From a virus, in the IMG/VR virus record IMGVR_UViG_3300028392_000121, positions 1 through 41,033 of that record: 41,033 nucleotides of DNA, one strand, 5' to 3'. The position numbers were made by a program, and so were the translations under genes. The notes under the pieces are model-generated. The model did not search any database and was not told the origin of the DNA. It was given only the letters and a program-made list of their open reading frames with translations. Positions within the stretch are counted from its first letter, which is position 1; the number at the start of each line of letters is the position of its first letter. Below, piece after piece: positions 33,460 through 40,622 of the stretch.

Positions 33460-33648
33460 TCAGTTCACAAATTTTAAAAGTGAACGATCCGCATGGTACG
33501 GCTTAGGTGTTTTCGGCTTTCTAGCGTCTATAGTTGCCCTAATTTCGGCGCAAAGGCGTTGGGTGAGCTTCCGGTTGGCGATGGCGCTTTGTAGTGCTAA
33601 TTCGGCTTGTTCTTCGAGAAGGTCGAAGAGGTGTTTTGTGGTAGGCAT
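33460..33648 (-). CDS. First gene of the leftward early operon, 62-aa protein
   Basis: 62 aa from ATG 33648: helical N-terminus (TKHLFDLLEEQAELALQSAIANRKLTQRLCAEIRATI), then a basic Pro/Lys tail. Not recognised. An in-frame upstream extension exists (ATG near 33757, and up to 33927), but that stretch consists of the inverted-repeat leader, so the short form is preferred. Being first behind the strong minus promoter it is expected to be expressed earliest. The start codon touches one copy of the ACTTGCGACA repeat. Confidence 0.6.
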   Translation of the reverse strand: MPTTKHLFDLLEEQAELALQSAIANRKLTQRLCAEIRATIDARKPKTPKPYHADRSLLKFVN

Positions 33649-33649
33649 A

Positions 33650-33823
33650 TGTCGCAAGTTTTGGTAACTGAGGAAAGGAGTAAAAACAAGACTGCCCGGC
33701 GCGATTGAGGTCGGGAAACTTGCGACAGTAACCAAACAGACAACGGCAGAACCGGGCATTAACTTGTAATGAGTTGACTTTAATCCGCATGAAATTGTAC
33801 TGTTTGTTTTTACTGTCGCAAGT
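33650..33823 (-). promoter_or_regulatory. Three-copy inverted/direct repeat leader (candidate RNA switch or operator)
   Basis: Read on the minus strand: A = ACTTGCGACAGTAA (33823-33810) at the predicted transcript start; B = its perfect 14-nt complement (33731-33718); C = ACTTGCGACA (33659-33650), one nt before the start codon of the 62-aa gene. B can pair with A (14 bp, plus 6 inner pairs AAACAG/CTGTTT) or with C (10 bp). This is the layout of two mutually exclusive hairpins, one exposing and one hiding the start codon. Alternatively the copies are operator sites for a repressor. Confidence 0.6.
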
Positions 33824-33827
33824 GCAA

Positions 33828-33858
33828 CAAAGGTAAGAACAATACAATTCTTAACAAA
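33828..33858 (-). promoter_or_regulatory. Bacteroidota-type promoter for the leftward early operon
   Basis: On the minus strand TTTG (33858-33855), 19 nt, TACCTTTG (33835-33828). This is an exact consensus match with the same -7 box as the capsid promoter. Predicted start near 33823, coinciding with repeat copy A. It would serve the genes from 33648 down to 27834. Confidence 0.8.
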
Positions 33859-33887
33859 ATATTTTCTTATCATAGTACCAATTGTTA

Positions 33888-34003
33888 GAACTTTGTTAGG
33901 TCTAGTTAACTCCGTTACAACTGGCATGATTCATGCAAATGTTGTTGTAACGTTTCAATCAATTAGCTGTGTTTCATCTTGGCGGATCGACACAGCTTTT
34001 TTT
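33888..34003 (+). ncRNA. Candidate plus-strand small RNA
   Basis: A weak promoter-like pair (TTTC 33863-33866, 21 nt, GAACTTTG 33888-33895) precedes a hairpin and then a strong plus-strand terminator, with no open frame of note between. The hairpin is 9 bp (CGTTACAAC 33913-33921 with 33944-33952) and encloses a 5-bp hairpin (33924-33928 with 33932-33936). An RNA of about 100 nt would run divergently from the early minus promoter. The RNA is inferred from structure only. Confidence 0.4.
33965..34003 (+). terminator. Plus-strand terminator in the early regulatory gap
   Basis: 8-bp perfect stem AGCTGTGT (33965-33972) with ACACAGCT (33990-33997), 17-nt loop, and seven T residues (33997-34003). 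The T-tract exists only in the plus direction, although all neighbouring genes are on the minus strand. Confidence 0.75.
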
Positions 34004-34029
34004 ATTCCCGCAGCTTATGCGAGATGGTG

Positions 34030-34305
34030 TTAGTCTTTATAGCTAATCCTGTCATTCCAGTAATCGGTAATGTTTTTATAAAACCCATGCTTCCAATGAC
34101 TACCATTTTCATCTATGTATAATTCCGGCTCATTTTCTATAGTTAAATCCTTTAGCCAGCCCTCATCAAATAAGGAAAAGCAATGGATGAAATTAAGATG
34201 CCATAATACCATAGAAATATTTACTAAAATCCAAATTGCTGGAACAATAAAAGCAATCGCTAAGCCCCAAAATATTATTCTGACAATCTTAAAAACGTAT
34301 CTCAT
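34030..34305 (-). CDS. Small membrane protein at operon end
   Basis: 91 aa from ATG 34305, which has a purine-rich AGAGAGAAAA just upstream (ATG 34329 is in the same frame). A long hydrophobic stretch (about 4-38) could form one or two membrane helices (IVRIIFWGLAIAFIVPAIWILVNI); the remainder is acidic and aromatic. Not recognised. Last gene of the right-hand early operon. A superinfection-exclusion role is possible but unsupported. Confidence 0.55.
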   Translation of the reverse strand: MRYVFKIVRIIFWGLAIAFIVPAIWILVNISMVLWHLNFIHCFSLFDEGWLKDLTIENEPELYIDENGSHWKHGFYKNITDYWNDRISYKD

Positions 34306-34353
34306 TTTTCTCTCTCTTTTTATCCTCACTCGGAGGGTTAGTGATTATTTATT

Positions 34354-34992
34354 TTATCCCCATTGTTCAGCCATTGCGTCTGCAATTCCAGGAAATGTTT
34401 TACTTCTTATTTTTTCCCTTTCAGGTCCCGGGGCGCAATAATGAACCAATGCCCGTTCCTTATATGGTAGTTTCATCATTTCGGCATACACGTTATTCGT
34501 TTCCTGTAGATATGGCAAACGGTAATTCCAAAGGCACGTCCTTTTAGTTTGCATGTGCCCATGTTGGTAAGGTTGTATTGTCTGGCTCCATTTGCCAACT
34601 CCTTGCACAAATCTACCATGCCTATTTACAAATCCATCCCTAGCATATTTGTGCTGCACCGGATTTTCTATGCTTTTCATCCATATAGTTGAGTTTGCGA
34701 AAACATTAAAAAAATCAATCGCTAATTCTAATTCATCCCATCTATCATTGTTAATTCTCTTTTCTTCTTTTACAAGCCACCTAACACCGCTATTAGCCAT
34801 TATCTTACAAACGGGATGCGCCACCATTAAGTGAAAGCTGTTATTCATTACTTTGCGCACATCATCTTGTATGTGCCATTCAGGATGTCCTCCGCTACAC
34901 GGTTGCAGATCACAACTAAATGCCTCATGGCCTTTTGCTCTAAAGGATTTGCATATTTCCTGGCTTTCTTCACATGCAACAAGAACTCTCAT
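34354..34992 (-). CDS. Dcm-like phage methyltransferase-fold protein
   Basis: 212 aa. It begins MRVLVACEESQEICKSFRAKGHEAFSCDL, the S-adenosylmethionine-site pattern of a phage family usually labelled DNA cytosine methyltransferase. It continues with AHPVC (58-62), where classical enzymes have PPC, then SIENP (107-111) in place of ENV, and ends FPGIADAMAEQWG, a family-typical tail. Cys62 may be the catalytic nucleophile. No separate target-recognition domain is visible. It may modify phage DNA or act on nucleotides; which is uncertain. Confidence 0.7.
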   Translation of the reverse strand: MRVLVACEESQEICKSFRAKGHEAFSCDLQPCSGGHPEWHIQDDVRKVMNNSFHLMVAHPVCKIMANSGVRWLVKEEKRINNDRWDELELAIDFFNVFANSTIWMKSIENPVQHKYARDGFVNRHGRFVQGVGKWSQTIQPYQHGHMQTKRTCLWNYRLPYLQETNNVYAEMMKLPYKERALVHYCAPGPEREKIRSKTFPGIADAMAEQWG

Positions 34993-35019
34993 ACCTCTAT
35001 TTTTAAGTGTTACTAAATA

Positions 35020-35253
35020 TTATTTCCCCAATGTTCTCTTATAAAAAATGTCCCGACCTTCACCATCCAGCAATGCCGCGTACTGCTTCATATCTTCCAT
35101 TCTAGCGGCGTTTTCTCTGTCCTTGTAGATATTCCACCATGCGGATAGATACCACGGATTTTGAACATTAGCCAGCGTGTATTGAAACTCCCGGCTATCT
35201 GGTACATACTGCCTTTTTACGGCGCAATTTTGTGGTGAGGCGAAAAGTGTCAT
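35020..35253 (-). CDS. Hypothetical small protein coupled to the helicase-methylase
   Basis: 77 aa, basic and aromatic (WYLSAWWNIYKDREN). Not recognised. Its ATG overlaps the stop of the helicase-methylase gene (35250-35253), so the two are probably co-translated and may work together. Confidence 0.6.
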   Translation of the reverse strand: MTLFASPQNCAVKRQYVPDSREFQYTLANVQNPWYLSAWWNIYKDRENAARMEDMKQYAALLDGEGRDIFYKRTLGK

Positions 35254-37451
35254 GCTGCGAATAATTGAGCTTGTTCTTTTGATTTTTCGGCGTTCTTGAT
35301 ATTCCTTTCAGCAATGTTGAAATAGCTTGTTTTCAGCTCAAATCCTATACCCTTACGTCCCATCTGGATAGCTTTAAATACTTCGCTGCCAATACCCATA
35401 AATGGCGTTAAAACGGTATCGCCTTCATTGCTCCATAGGTGTATAGCCCTTTCTATTGTTTGAAGCTGCAAAGGGCAGATATGCTTTTCGTCTTTCTCTG
35501 CTCTGGCTTCGGTGCGGTTCAGTGTTTCCCCATAATCAATATCCATCCATACGGGGCTGGCGTATTTCTGCCATAGGTCAACCGGAATATCATTTTTGCT
35601 TACCGGGTGCTTATGCTCTCCCGGTTTGCGGAATACTAACAAGTAATCAGGTATGCCAACCCGAGACATTGCGGCATCTTTCTTTACTTGCTTATGAAGT
35701 AATCCCAATGCCTTTGTACGCTGCATTTCTGTAACAGGGTCTTTCCATATTGTTACCCGGCTGTGATAGATAAACCCTGCATCCTGAAACACTTGCAGTA
35801 TCATACCGGAAAAATCACGCAGCCCTATGTATCCTTCTTTGCCTTTCTGTATTGGCAAGTCCATACAGTGAACAGCCACATTGCGGCCTGACCATAAAAC
35901 CCGAAACAGATCCGCCACAAGGAATTTAAAGGCGGTAAAAAATTCGTTGTAATCCTTGCTGTTACCCATATCCTCCAATTCGTCAGAATAGGTGTATAGT
36001 TCCGCAAATGGTGGGCTGAAAATGCTAAACCCTATACTTTCATCAGGAATAGATTTTATTCCTTTAACACAGTCACCCAGGCGAATATCTGCCATTTCTG
36101 ATTTGTAGCTACGTTCCATCCTTTTAGTTTTTTGTTTGTGCTTAAATGAACTGTTCATGCTTACCTGCATAGCCCTTTGCATGTCTTCAAATTGGGCCTG
36201 TTTGCGCTTTATAGACTGGATAATATTTTGCATGGTGTCGGTAGTAATCAACCACACATTAACAGCGTTCTTTTGACCAAAACGCCATTCCCTACGAATA
36301 GACTGGTAAAGGCTCTCAAAGCTGAAATCCGGGCTGGCAAATATCATGTTGTGGCAGTTCTGAAAGTTCATCCCAAACCCGCCAATCTTTGCTTTTGTGA
36401 TAAGAACGCGAAACTGATTGTTTGCGAAGCCTAACAATTTATCACGCTTCCATGTTGGGCTGTCAGAGCCTTGCACCTCTATGGCTTCCGGTATCAACTT
36501 GCGCAGCGTTTCCCCTTCCTCATTTTGCTTTACCCAGATAATAAAACTTTCATCCGGTCGGGTGTTTACGATCGCTGCAACTTCATCAAGACGAACAATT
36601 TTTGTAAGGCGCAATTCTGCATTGTGGGTTGTGGCGGATATGGCAGTATCATTAAACAAAGTGCCATTATCTTTCTTTTCGGTAACAATCATTTTTTCGA
36701 TGTACTCAAGCGGTGGCAGATTATACCCTTCATCAGAAAAACCAATGTCAGACGGTTTTGAAAGCATAATAGCCCAACTGCTCACGAAGTCCCAAAATAG
36801 CTTTTCACAGTGGCCCTTCAATCTCCATTTAGCAGTTTCGCCGCCGTCATGCACGAAATACATTGCAAGCATTTCATTGTAGTTCATGGCGTTTAAAAAC
36901 TCCGCATGGTTGCCAAGCTCCATAGGGTCGTTAGGGCTTGGGGTAGCGGTACAGCATAGTTTGTAAGGGGTGTTGCCGAAATTATCAATAAGCAAATTGC
37001 GATATGCGCCCTCAAAGTTTTTTATAATGCTGGATTCATCCAACACAATGCCGACAAAATCAGACGCAGATATATTCTCCAACTGCTCATAGTTGGTAAT
37101 GTAAACTGCTGCGGGCAATTCATCCATTGAGTAAAACCCATCATGGTACTCTATTGGCTCAATACCAATTTTTATACCCTCTTGAATTGTCTGCGATACA
37201 ACCGCCAACGGAGCAAGTATGATAACTGCCTTATTTGTGAAGTTCACGACCTCATGCGCCCATGTTAGTTGCTGTCGGCTCTTTCCCAACCCGCAATCCT
37301 CAAACATCGCAAATCTGCCTTTCTTTATGGCTAATTTGACGCAGTACTCTTGGAATGGGTATAGGTGCGCCCATCTGCCGGGGTGGTCAAATCCGCTATC
37401 TATGTGCGTCTTTATTTTGCTCTCAAGGAATTGATCGTATGTGGTTTCCAT
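35250..37451 (-). CDS. SNF2-type helicase fused to DNA methylase
   Basis: 733 aa from ATG 37451 (A-rich context); ATG 37475 adds 8 residues. N-terminal half is an SF2/SNF2-type ATPase: Walker A FEDCGLGKS (about 50-58), DESS box (about 138), TATPSPND (about 168-175), and a C-terminal helicase lobe with GGFGMNFQ and QSIRREWRFGQ (about 370-400). C-terminal half is an N4/N6 amino-methylase: SPPFAELYTYSDELEDMG as motif IV (about 490) and TPFMGIGSEVFKAIQMGRKGIGFEL as motif I (about 682-706), a circularly permuted (beta-class) order. No nuclease domain is present, so it is not a complete restriction system. It probably modifies adenine or cytosine while tracking on DNA. Confidence 0.85.
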   Translation of the reverse strand: METTYDQFLESKIKTHIDSGFDHPGRWAHLYPFQEYCVKLAIKKGRFAMFEDCGLGKSRQQLTWAHEVVNFTNKAVIILAPLAVVSQTIQEGIKIGIEPIEYHDGFYSMDELPAAVYITNYEQLENISASDFVGIVLDESSIIKNFEGAYRNLLIDNFGNTPYKLCCTATPSPNDPMELGNHAEFLNAMNYNEMLAMYFVHDGGETAKWRLKGHCEKLFWDFVSSWAIMLSKPSDIGFSDEGYNLPPLEYIEKMIVTEKKDNGTLFNDTAISATTHNAELRLTKIVRLDEVAAIVNTRPDESFIIWVKQNEEGETLRKLIPEAIEVQGSDSPTWKRDKLLGFANNQFRVLITKAKIGGFGMNFQNCHNMIFASPDFSFESLYQSIRREWRFGQKNAVNVWLITTDTMQNIIQSIKRKQAQFEDMQRAMQVSMNSSFKHKQKTKRMERSYKSEMADIRLGDCVKGIKSIPDESIGFSIFSPPFAELYTYSDELEDMGNSKDYNEFFTAFKFLVADLFRVLWSGRNVAVHCMDLPIQKGKEGYIGLRDFSGMILQVFQDAGFIYHSRVTIWKDPVTEMQRTKALGLLHKQVKKDAAMSRVGIPDYLLVFRKPGEHKHPVSKNDIPVDLWQKYASPVWMDIDYGETLNRTEARAEKDEKHICPLQLQTIERAIHLWSNEGDTVLTPFMGIGSEVFKAIQMGRKGIGFELKTSYFNIAERNIKNAEKSKEQAQLFAA

Positions 37452-37590
37452 CTTTCTAATTTTTACGTCTCTCATGCACCAAATCCCACGCCTTGTGAGC
37501 TAACGGGTTATTTGGATGCGGGTGGGGTGGGGTTACTTGTGGATTATTACAAAGTCGTCCACGTTTTTAAGTTCAGTTTCAAATATGCCA

Positions 37591-37872
37591 TCAATGGCGC
37601 TGCTGCGTCACGATTTCATCAAGCAATTGTTCGTTTTCCATTGCCTTTGGCTTGATGATTTCTTTGTACTCGGCTTTCTTTTCATTGAATTTATCCGCCT
37701 CCTCTTTCAGGTAAATAGAGTTATTGGTAAATTGCTCTCGACGCTGGTCGAGTTCATCAGGCGTAAGATGCACCCTGTAATCGGTCACCTCTGCCTTGAT
37801 TGCTACTTCGGCCATGTATTGCAGCCTGTCTTGATCGTCTGCCAGTTCTGGCATAAACTTTGGTTTGCTCAT
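37591..37872 (-). CDS. Hypothetical coiled-coil early protein
   Basis: 93 aa, highly charged and helical throughout (LKEEADKFNEKKAEYKEII), a likely coiled coil. Not recognised. Sits between the exonuclease and the helicase-methylase genes, suggesting a recombination accessory. The 115 bp to its left hold only short fragments in two frames (see rejected items). Confidence 0.6.
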   Translation of the reverse strand: MSKPKFMPELADDQDRLQYMAEVAIKAEVTDYRVHLTPDELDQRREQFTNNSIYLKEEADKFNEKKAEYKEIIKPKAMENEQLLDEIVTQQRH

Positions 37873-37900
37873 CTTCTTCTTTTTTAGTTAAAATGATTGA

Positions 37901-38677
37901 TTATGCAGCTTGTTTAGAGTAATACAATTCAGATGGTTCGCTAAACTGCTTCAATGTTTCAGATACGATTTTGTGCGCTTCAGTTATGCGCAGGTCAATA
38001 TCTGCCTGTAATGATTCATCCGGTGTTAGTTCAAATATGCTCATGCGCAACCAATGGTCATTTGTGCGTGGGTCGTAGGTGACGAAGTAGCATTTTTCCA
38101 AAGTTTTTTTACCTTCTGCTTCACCAAGGCACATCATTTCAAACTGGCATTGAGCGTAATAGTCCTTTTCGTTCTTTTTAAGCCACTCCTGCCGCTTCTT
38201 TTGATCCCCAATAACACGCAGGTATGTAACATGGTTCGATGACAAATAAGGGCATTTTACCTGCACACATGCGCTTTCTTCGATAACCTTTGCATCAGGT
38301 GAGCAACCCCCGCTATTTTTGTACGGGAAAAATCTGTATTCAAATACCCCGAAGTGCTGCACTTTCTTCTTAGTGATTAATTCAAACCATTTAATGGCAT
38401 CTTCTTCTTGTTCTTTCCCCCATCGGGTAGCTACAGTGTCAAATGTTGGTGGCGTTTCCCCTGTAATGCAGATTCCTATTTTTTCATTCATGTAGGTAAC
38501 TGCGCCATCTCCAAAAAGCGTGTCAACTGTTTTTCTTTTGCCGCCTTTTGCTTTTTCTTCTGCCAGTTCTGTTTCCGTCATTGGTCTGCTTCCGCTAACA
38601 AGCAATCTGCTTATTTCGCTTGCCGTAAATAACCCCATGCGGCTATCTTCAAATGTTTGTTTAGGCTGCTGCTCCAT
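37901..38677 (-). CDS. YqaJ-type recombination exonuclease
   Basis: 258 aa. YqaJ/lambda-exonuclease family: 5'-3' degradation of dsDNA to give 3' tails for the annealing protein encoded just upstream (17-bp overlap). Family landmarks: FTASEI (17-22), TRWGKEQEEDAI (84-95), SGGCSPDAK with Asp128, VQVKCP (138-143), and YYAQCQFEMMCLG. In the core, the usual Glu of the ExK motif is replaced by Gln139 (CAG codon at 38263-38261), while Lys141 is kept. Activity may be reduced or use another acid. Confidence 0.82.
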   Translation of the reverse strand: MEQQPKQTFEDSRMGLFTASEISRLLVSGSRPMTETELAEEKAKGGKRKTVDTLFGDGAVTYMNEKIGICITGETPPTFDTVATRWGKEQEEDAIKWFELITKKKVQHFGVFEYRFFPYKNSGGCSPDAKVIEESACVQVKCPYLSSNHVTYLRVIGDQKKRQEWLKKNEKDYYAQCQFEMMCLGEAEGKKTLEKCYFVTYDPRTNDHWLRMSIFELTPDESLQADIDLRITEAHKIVSETLKQFSEPSELYYSKQAA

Positions 38678-39317
38678 ACTGTATTTTCATTTTGAACTGG
38701 TTAAACAATTTTTTGAACTTTGGATTTTCTTGCAGGTCGGGGTATTCCGTCCAGAGTGCGCCCAATTCCTCAACCCTTTTGCATGAGGTCAGGCGGTTGG
38801 TTACATCATCAAGAACAGCATTGAAATTTATTTCGTCCGTGTAAACGGTTTCGTACCCATCTTCAAATTTTCTGTTCAGATCGCGCCCAAACTTTTTACC
38901 CAATGTTTTCGCAGCGGCCTTTAGGCACATGGTCGATAGCTTTGGGAAGTCCATCACCAAGCCGTTTTTAATTTTCTCGCCAATGTCGGTGAGTGCGGCT
39001 CCTGATTTTTGCCGTATCATAACAGCGGCGCAACCAGTACGCACTATCCATGTTTTTACGGTGGGGTCATATACATGAAGGTCGATACTCCCTACAATCT
39101 CATTTGCAATTACCTGATGGCGGAAATTTTCTGTTTTCCACAGCCCCAAGTATGTTTGGTCCAGTTCATTTTCGAGGGCTGAAATAGGCATTGTATCATA
39201 CCCTTGCGCCTTGTCAACCTTTGATGGCGGAACATCGAACGACTTCAAAAATGCTTCACGGTTTTGGATATTAATATCCGGCGTGAATTGGTTGGCTATT
39301 GATATACCCGTTTCCAT
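38661..39317 (-). CDS. Rad52-like single-strand annealing protein
   Basis: 218 aa. The layout matches phage Rad52/Sak-type annealing proteins: beta strands with GSIDLHVYDPTVKTWIVRTG (about 77-96), a GAALTDIGEK segment, then helices KAAAKTLGKKFGRDLNR (about 135-152), which is the characteristic end of the Rad52 core. It coats 3' single strands and anneals them to complementary DNA. It overlaps the YqaJ exonuclease gene, forming a two-component recombination module like Red or RecET. Confidence 0.75.
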   Translation of the reverse strand: METGISIANQFTPDINIQNREAFLKSFDVPPSKVDKAQGYDTMPISALENELDQTYLGLWKTENFRHQVIANEIVGSIDLHVYDPTVKTWIVRTGCAAVMIRQKSGAALTDIGEKIKNGLVMDFPKLSTMCLKAAAKTLGKKFGRDLNRKFEDGYETVYTDEINFNAVLDDVTNRLTSCKRVEELGALWTEYPDLQENPKFKKLFNQFKMKIQYGAAA

Positions 39318-39338
39318 AATTTTATTTTTAGGTGGTTA

Positions 39339-39773
39339 TTAAGCGGCTTTGTCCTCTGTATATTGCCCTAATTCAGGAACGTACAAAACTTGGTAAGGGC
39401 GGTCGTTCTGTACTTTATCGGTATGGTCTTGTTCCGGCACCATAGCGCAATCAAGCGCGTATGCTTCGCTGAAAATGTATTCTAAATGCCCAAGTGTCGC
39501 AGAGTCGATAATGTCGCTTATTTCGCCTCCCAAACGCTTAGATATACGGTATGCCTGTGTTTCGGTGGTCGTCTTTCCATCAACAAGGAAATATACCGTA
39601 TTAATGTCGAAGCTGAAAATATCCTCCGGCTCACATTCACCGGATGCCCAATCTTTAGCATAGTTCGGGTCTGAATATCCTACACCCTCAATACGGGCAT
39701 ACCCAAGTATTTTGTTGTTGGCGTACTTGTCAACTATCGGGGTATCGAATACAAAACTTTGTGTCTTTTTCAT
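39339..39773 (-). CDS. Hypothetical early protein upstream of the recombination genes
   Basis: 144 aa from ATG 39773, which has AAAATAAAAACG before it. A 21-residue upstream extension in frame is less likely. Acidic, mixed alpha/beta, with FSFDINTVYFLVDGKTTTETQAYRISKRLGGE near 53-82. Not recognised. Probably an accessory of the annealing/exonuclease pair because it is immediately upstream in the same operon. Confidence 0.6.
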   Translation of the reverse strand: MKKTQSFVFDTPIVDKYANNKILGYARIEGVGYSDPNYAKDWASGECEPEDIFSFDINTVYFLVDGKTTTETQAYRISKRLGGEISDIIDSATLGHLEYIFSEAYALDCAMVPEQDHTDKVQNDRPYQVLYVPELGQYTEDKAA

Positions 39774-39804
39774 CGTTTTTATTTTAAGGTCAGCTAATAA
39801 AATG

Positions 39805-39906
39805 TTACTCGGCATCAGGGAAATCGAGCGGGTCAATCTCTTGGGAGCAATTCTCGCAGACTGTTCCGGCTGGTATTAGTTTCTGGCATTTTGTGCATGG
39901 TTGCAT
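39805..39906 (-). CDS. 33-aa zinc-ribbon mini-protein
   Basis: ATG at 39906, TAA ending at 39805. Two CxxC pairs, C4/C7 (CTKC) and C17/C20 (CENC), separated by a short turn (QKLIPAGTV), then an acidic tail (EIDPLDFPDAE). This is a complete rubredoxin-knuckle zinc ribbon. Too short for routine gene finders. Could be a protein-binding zinc knuckle for replication or transcription. Confidence 0.65.
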   Translation of the reverse strand: MQPCTKCQKLIPAGTVCENCSQEIDPLDFPDAE

Positions 39907-39933
39907 GTGTTATCGTTTTAAGTGGTTTAAAAA

Positions 39934-40014
39934 TTATCGTTCACATTTACTATCGAGCCACATCTTGTACATGACGGCTAGCACGGTTAGTATCCCTACC
40001 ACTAACATTCTCAT
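39934..40014 (-). CDS. 26-aa membrane mini-protein
   Basis: Starts in an ATGA overlap with the stop of the gene to its right and ends at TAA 39934. One membrane helix (about 3-19, MLVVGILTVLAVMYKMW) followed by a short charged end (LDSKCER). No family. The coupled start is the main support. Confidence 0.5.
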   Translation of the reverse strand: MRMLVVGILTVLAVMYKMWLDSKCER

Positions 40015-40208
40015 AGCTCAACGTTTACGGCTGCCAAATGGCTAATCTCAATCCGGCGCAATTGCAGTGCGTTTCTAAGCCTCGTAATTGCTACCGTCTC
40101 GTGAGCATACAACTTTGTAAATGAGGTCAGGTAAACGTCTGCTGTCATTAGGTGCGCCTTAGTCCGGCAACTGTTTATAACGCGGATAACTTTTTGGAAT
40201 GGCTTCAT
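40011..40208 (-). CDS. Hypothetical basic early protein
   Basis: 65 aa from ATG 40208 (ATG 40247 is in the same frame, but lies at the foot of a terminator hairpin). Basic, helical, with VINSCRTKAHLMTADVYLTSFTKLY. Not recognised. The stop overlaps the 26-aa membrane peptide start. Confidence 0.5.
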   Translation of the reverse strand: MKPFQKVIRVINSCRTKAHLMTADVYLTSFTKLYAHETVAITRLRNALQLRRIEISHLAAVNVEL

Positions 40209-40245
40209 TATAAAATGTATTTGAAGTGATGAATTCTTGCACCCC

Positions 40246-40270
40246 AAAACCTCGCTGTGTTATAGCGAGG
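40246..40270 (-). terminator. Weak minus-strand terminator
   Basis: 7-bp perfect stem (40264-40270 with 40250-40256), 7-nt loop, and only four T residues on the minus strand. It lies between the gene at 40296 and the one at 40208. Confidence 0.45.
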
Positions 40271-40295
40271 CGGTTGGGTACTCAAACACACATCT

Positions 40296-40610
40296 TTACG
40301 GCTGTGTTTCCGGGGCCGCCTCGGACGTTGTGACTGGCGCAGGCAAGGTTGCCAACGCATCCAGGTTGTTCACCGCTGCGTTCAAATCAGCAAGGCTTGC
40401 ATCCGAAATGGTATTTTCGGGATTGCTGATAACATTGTTCAGCATTGTCTTGATGTTGGTTGCATCTGTGTTGATGCGGGTAACAAGCCCTTCGATAATT
40501 GTACTCTGATCTGCCATCTTTTTTAGTTTTAGGCGGGTTAAACAATAAAAAATCGTGTTACTTATAATGCCGAGCGCAACAAGTGCGGTTAGTGTCGTCA
40601 TGGTTTTCAT
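40296..40610 (-). CDS. Small helical protein, optional N-terminal membrane helix
   Basis: 104 aa from ATG 40610, or 73 aa from ATG 40517, which has CTAAAACTAAAAAAG before it, the start context typical of this genome. The long form adds a membrane helix (about 5-25, TLTALVALGIISNTIFYCL) and basic KLKK. The remainder is an amphipathic helical protein with a Pro/Ala tail (PAPVTTSEAAPETQP). Both forms could be made. Not recognised. Confidence 0.55.
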   Translation of the reverse strand: MKTMTTLTALVALGIISNTIFYCLTRLKLKKMADQSTIIEGLVTRINTDATNIKTMLNNVISNPENTISDASLADLNAAVNNLDALATLPAPVTTSEAAPETQP

Positions 40611-40622
40611 TTGGGTTTAGGA

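Noticed and set aside
33539-33847. 102-aa minus-strand frame across the early leader
   Set aside because: Cys/Arg/His-rich reading through the inverted repeats and across the 62-aa gene in another frame; no motif and no start context.
37456-37590. Fragments in two minus frames (GIFETELKNVDDFVIIHK and NPLAHKAWDLVHERRKN)
   Set aside because: They read like pieces of one small frameshifted gene, but neither frame has a usable start codon and no join could be justified, so no pseudogene was called.
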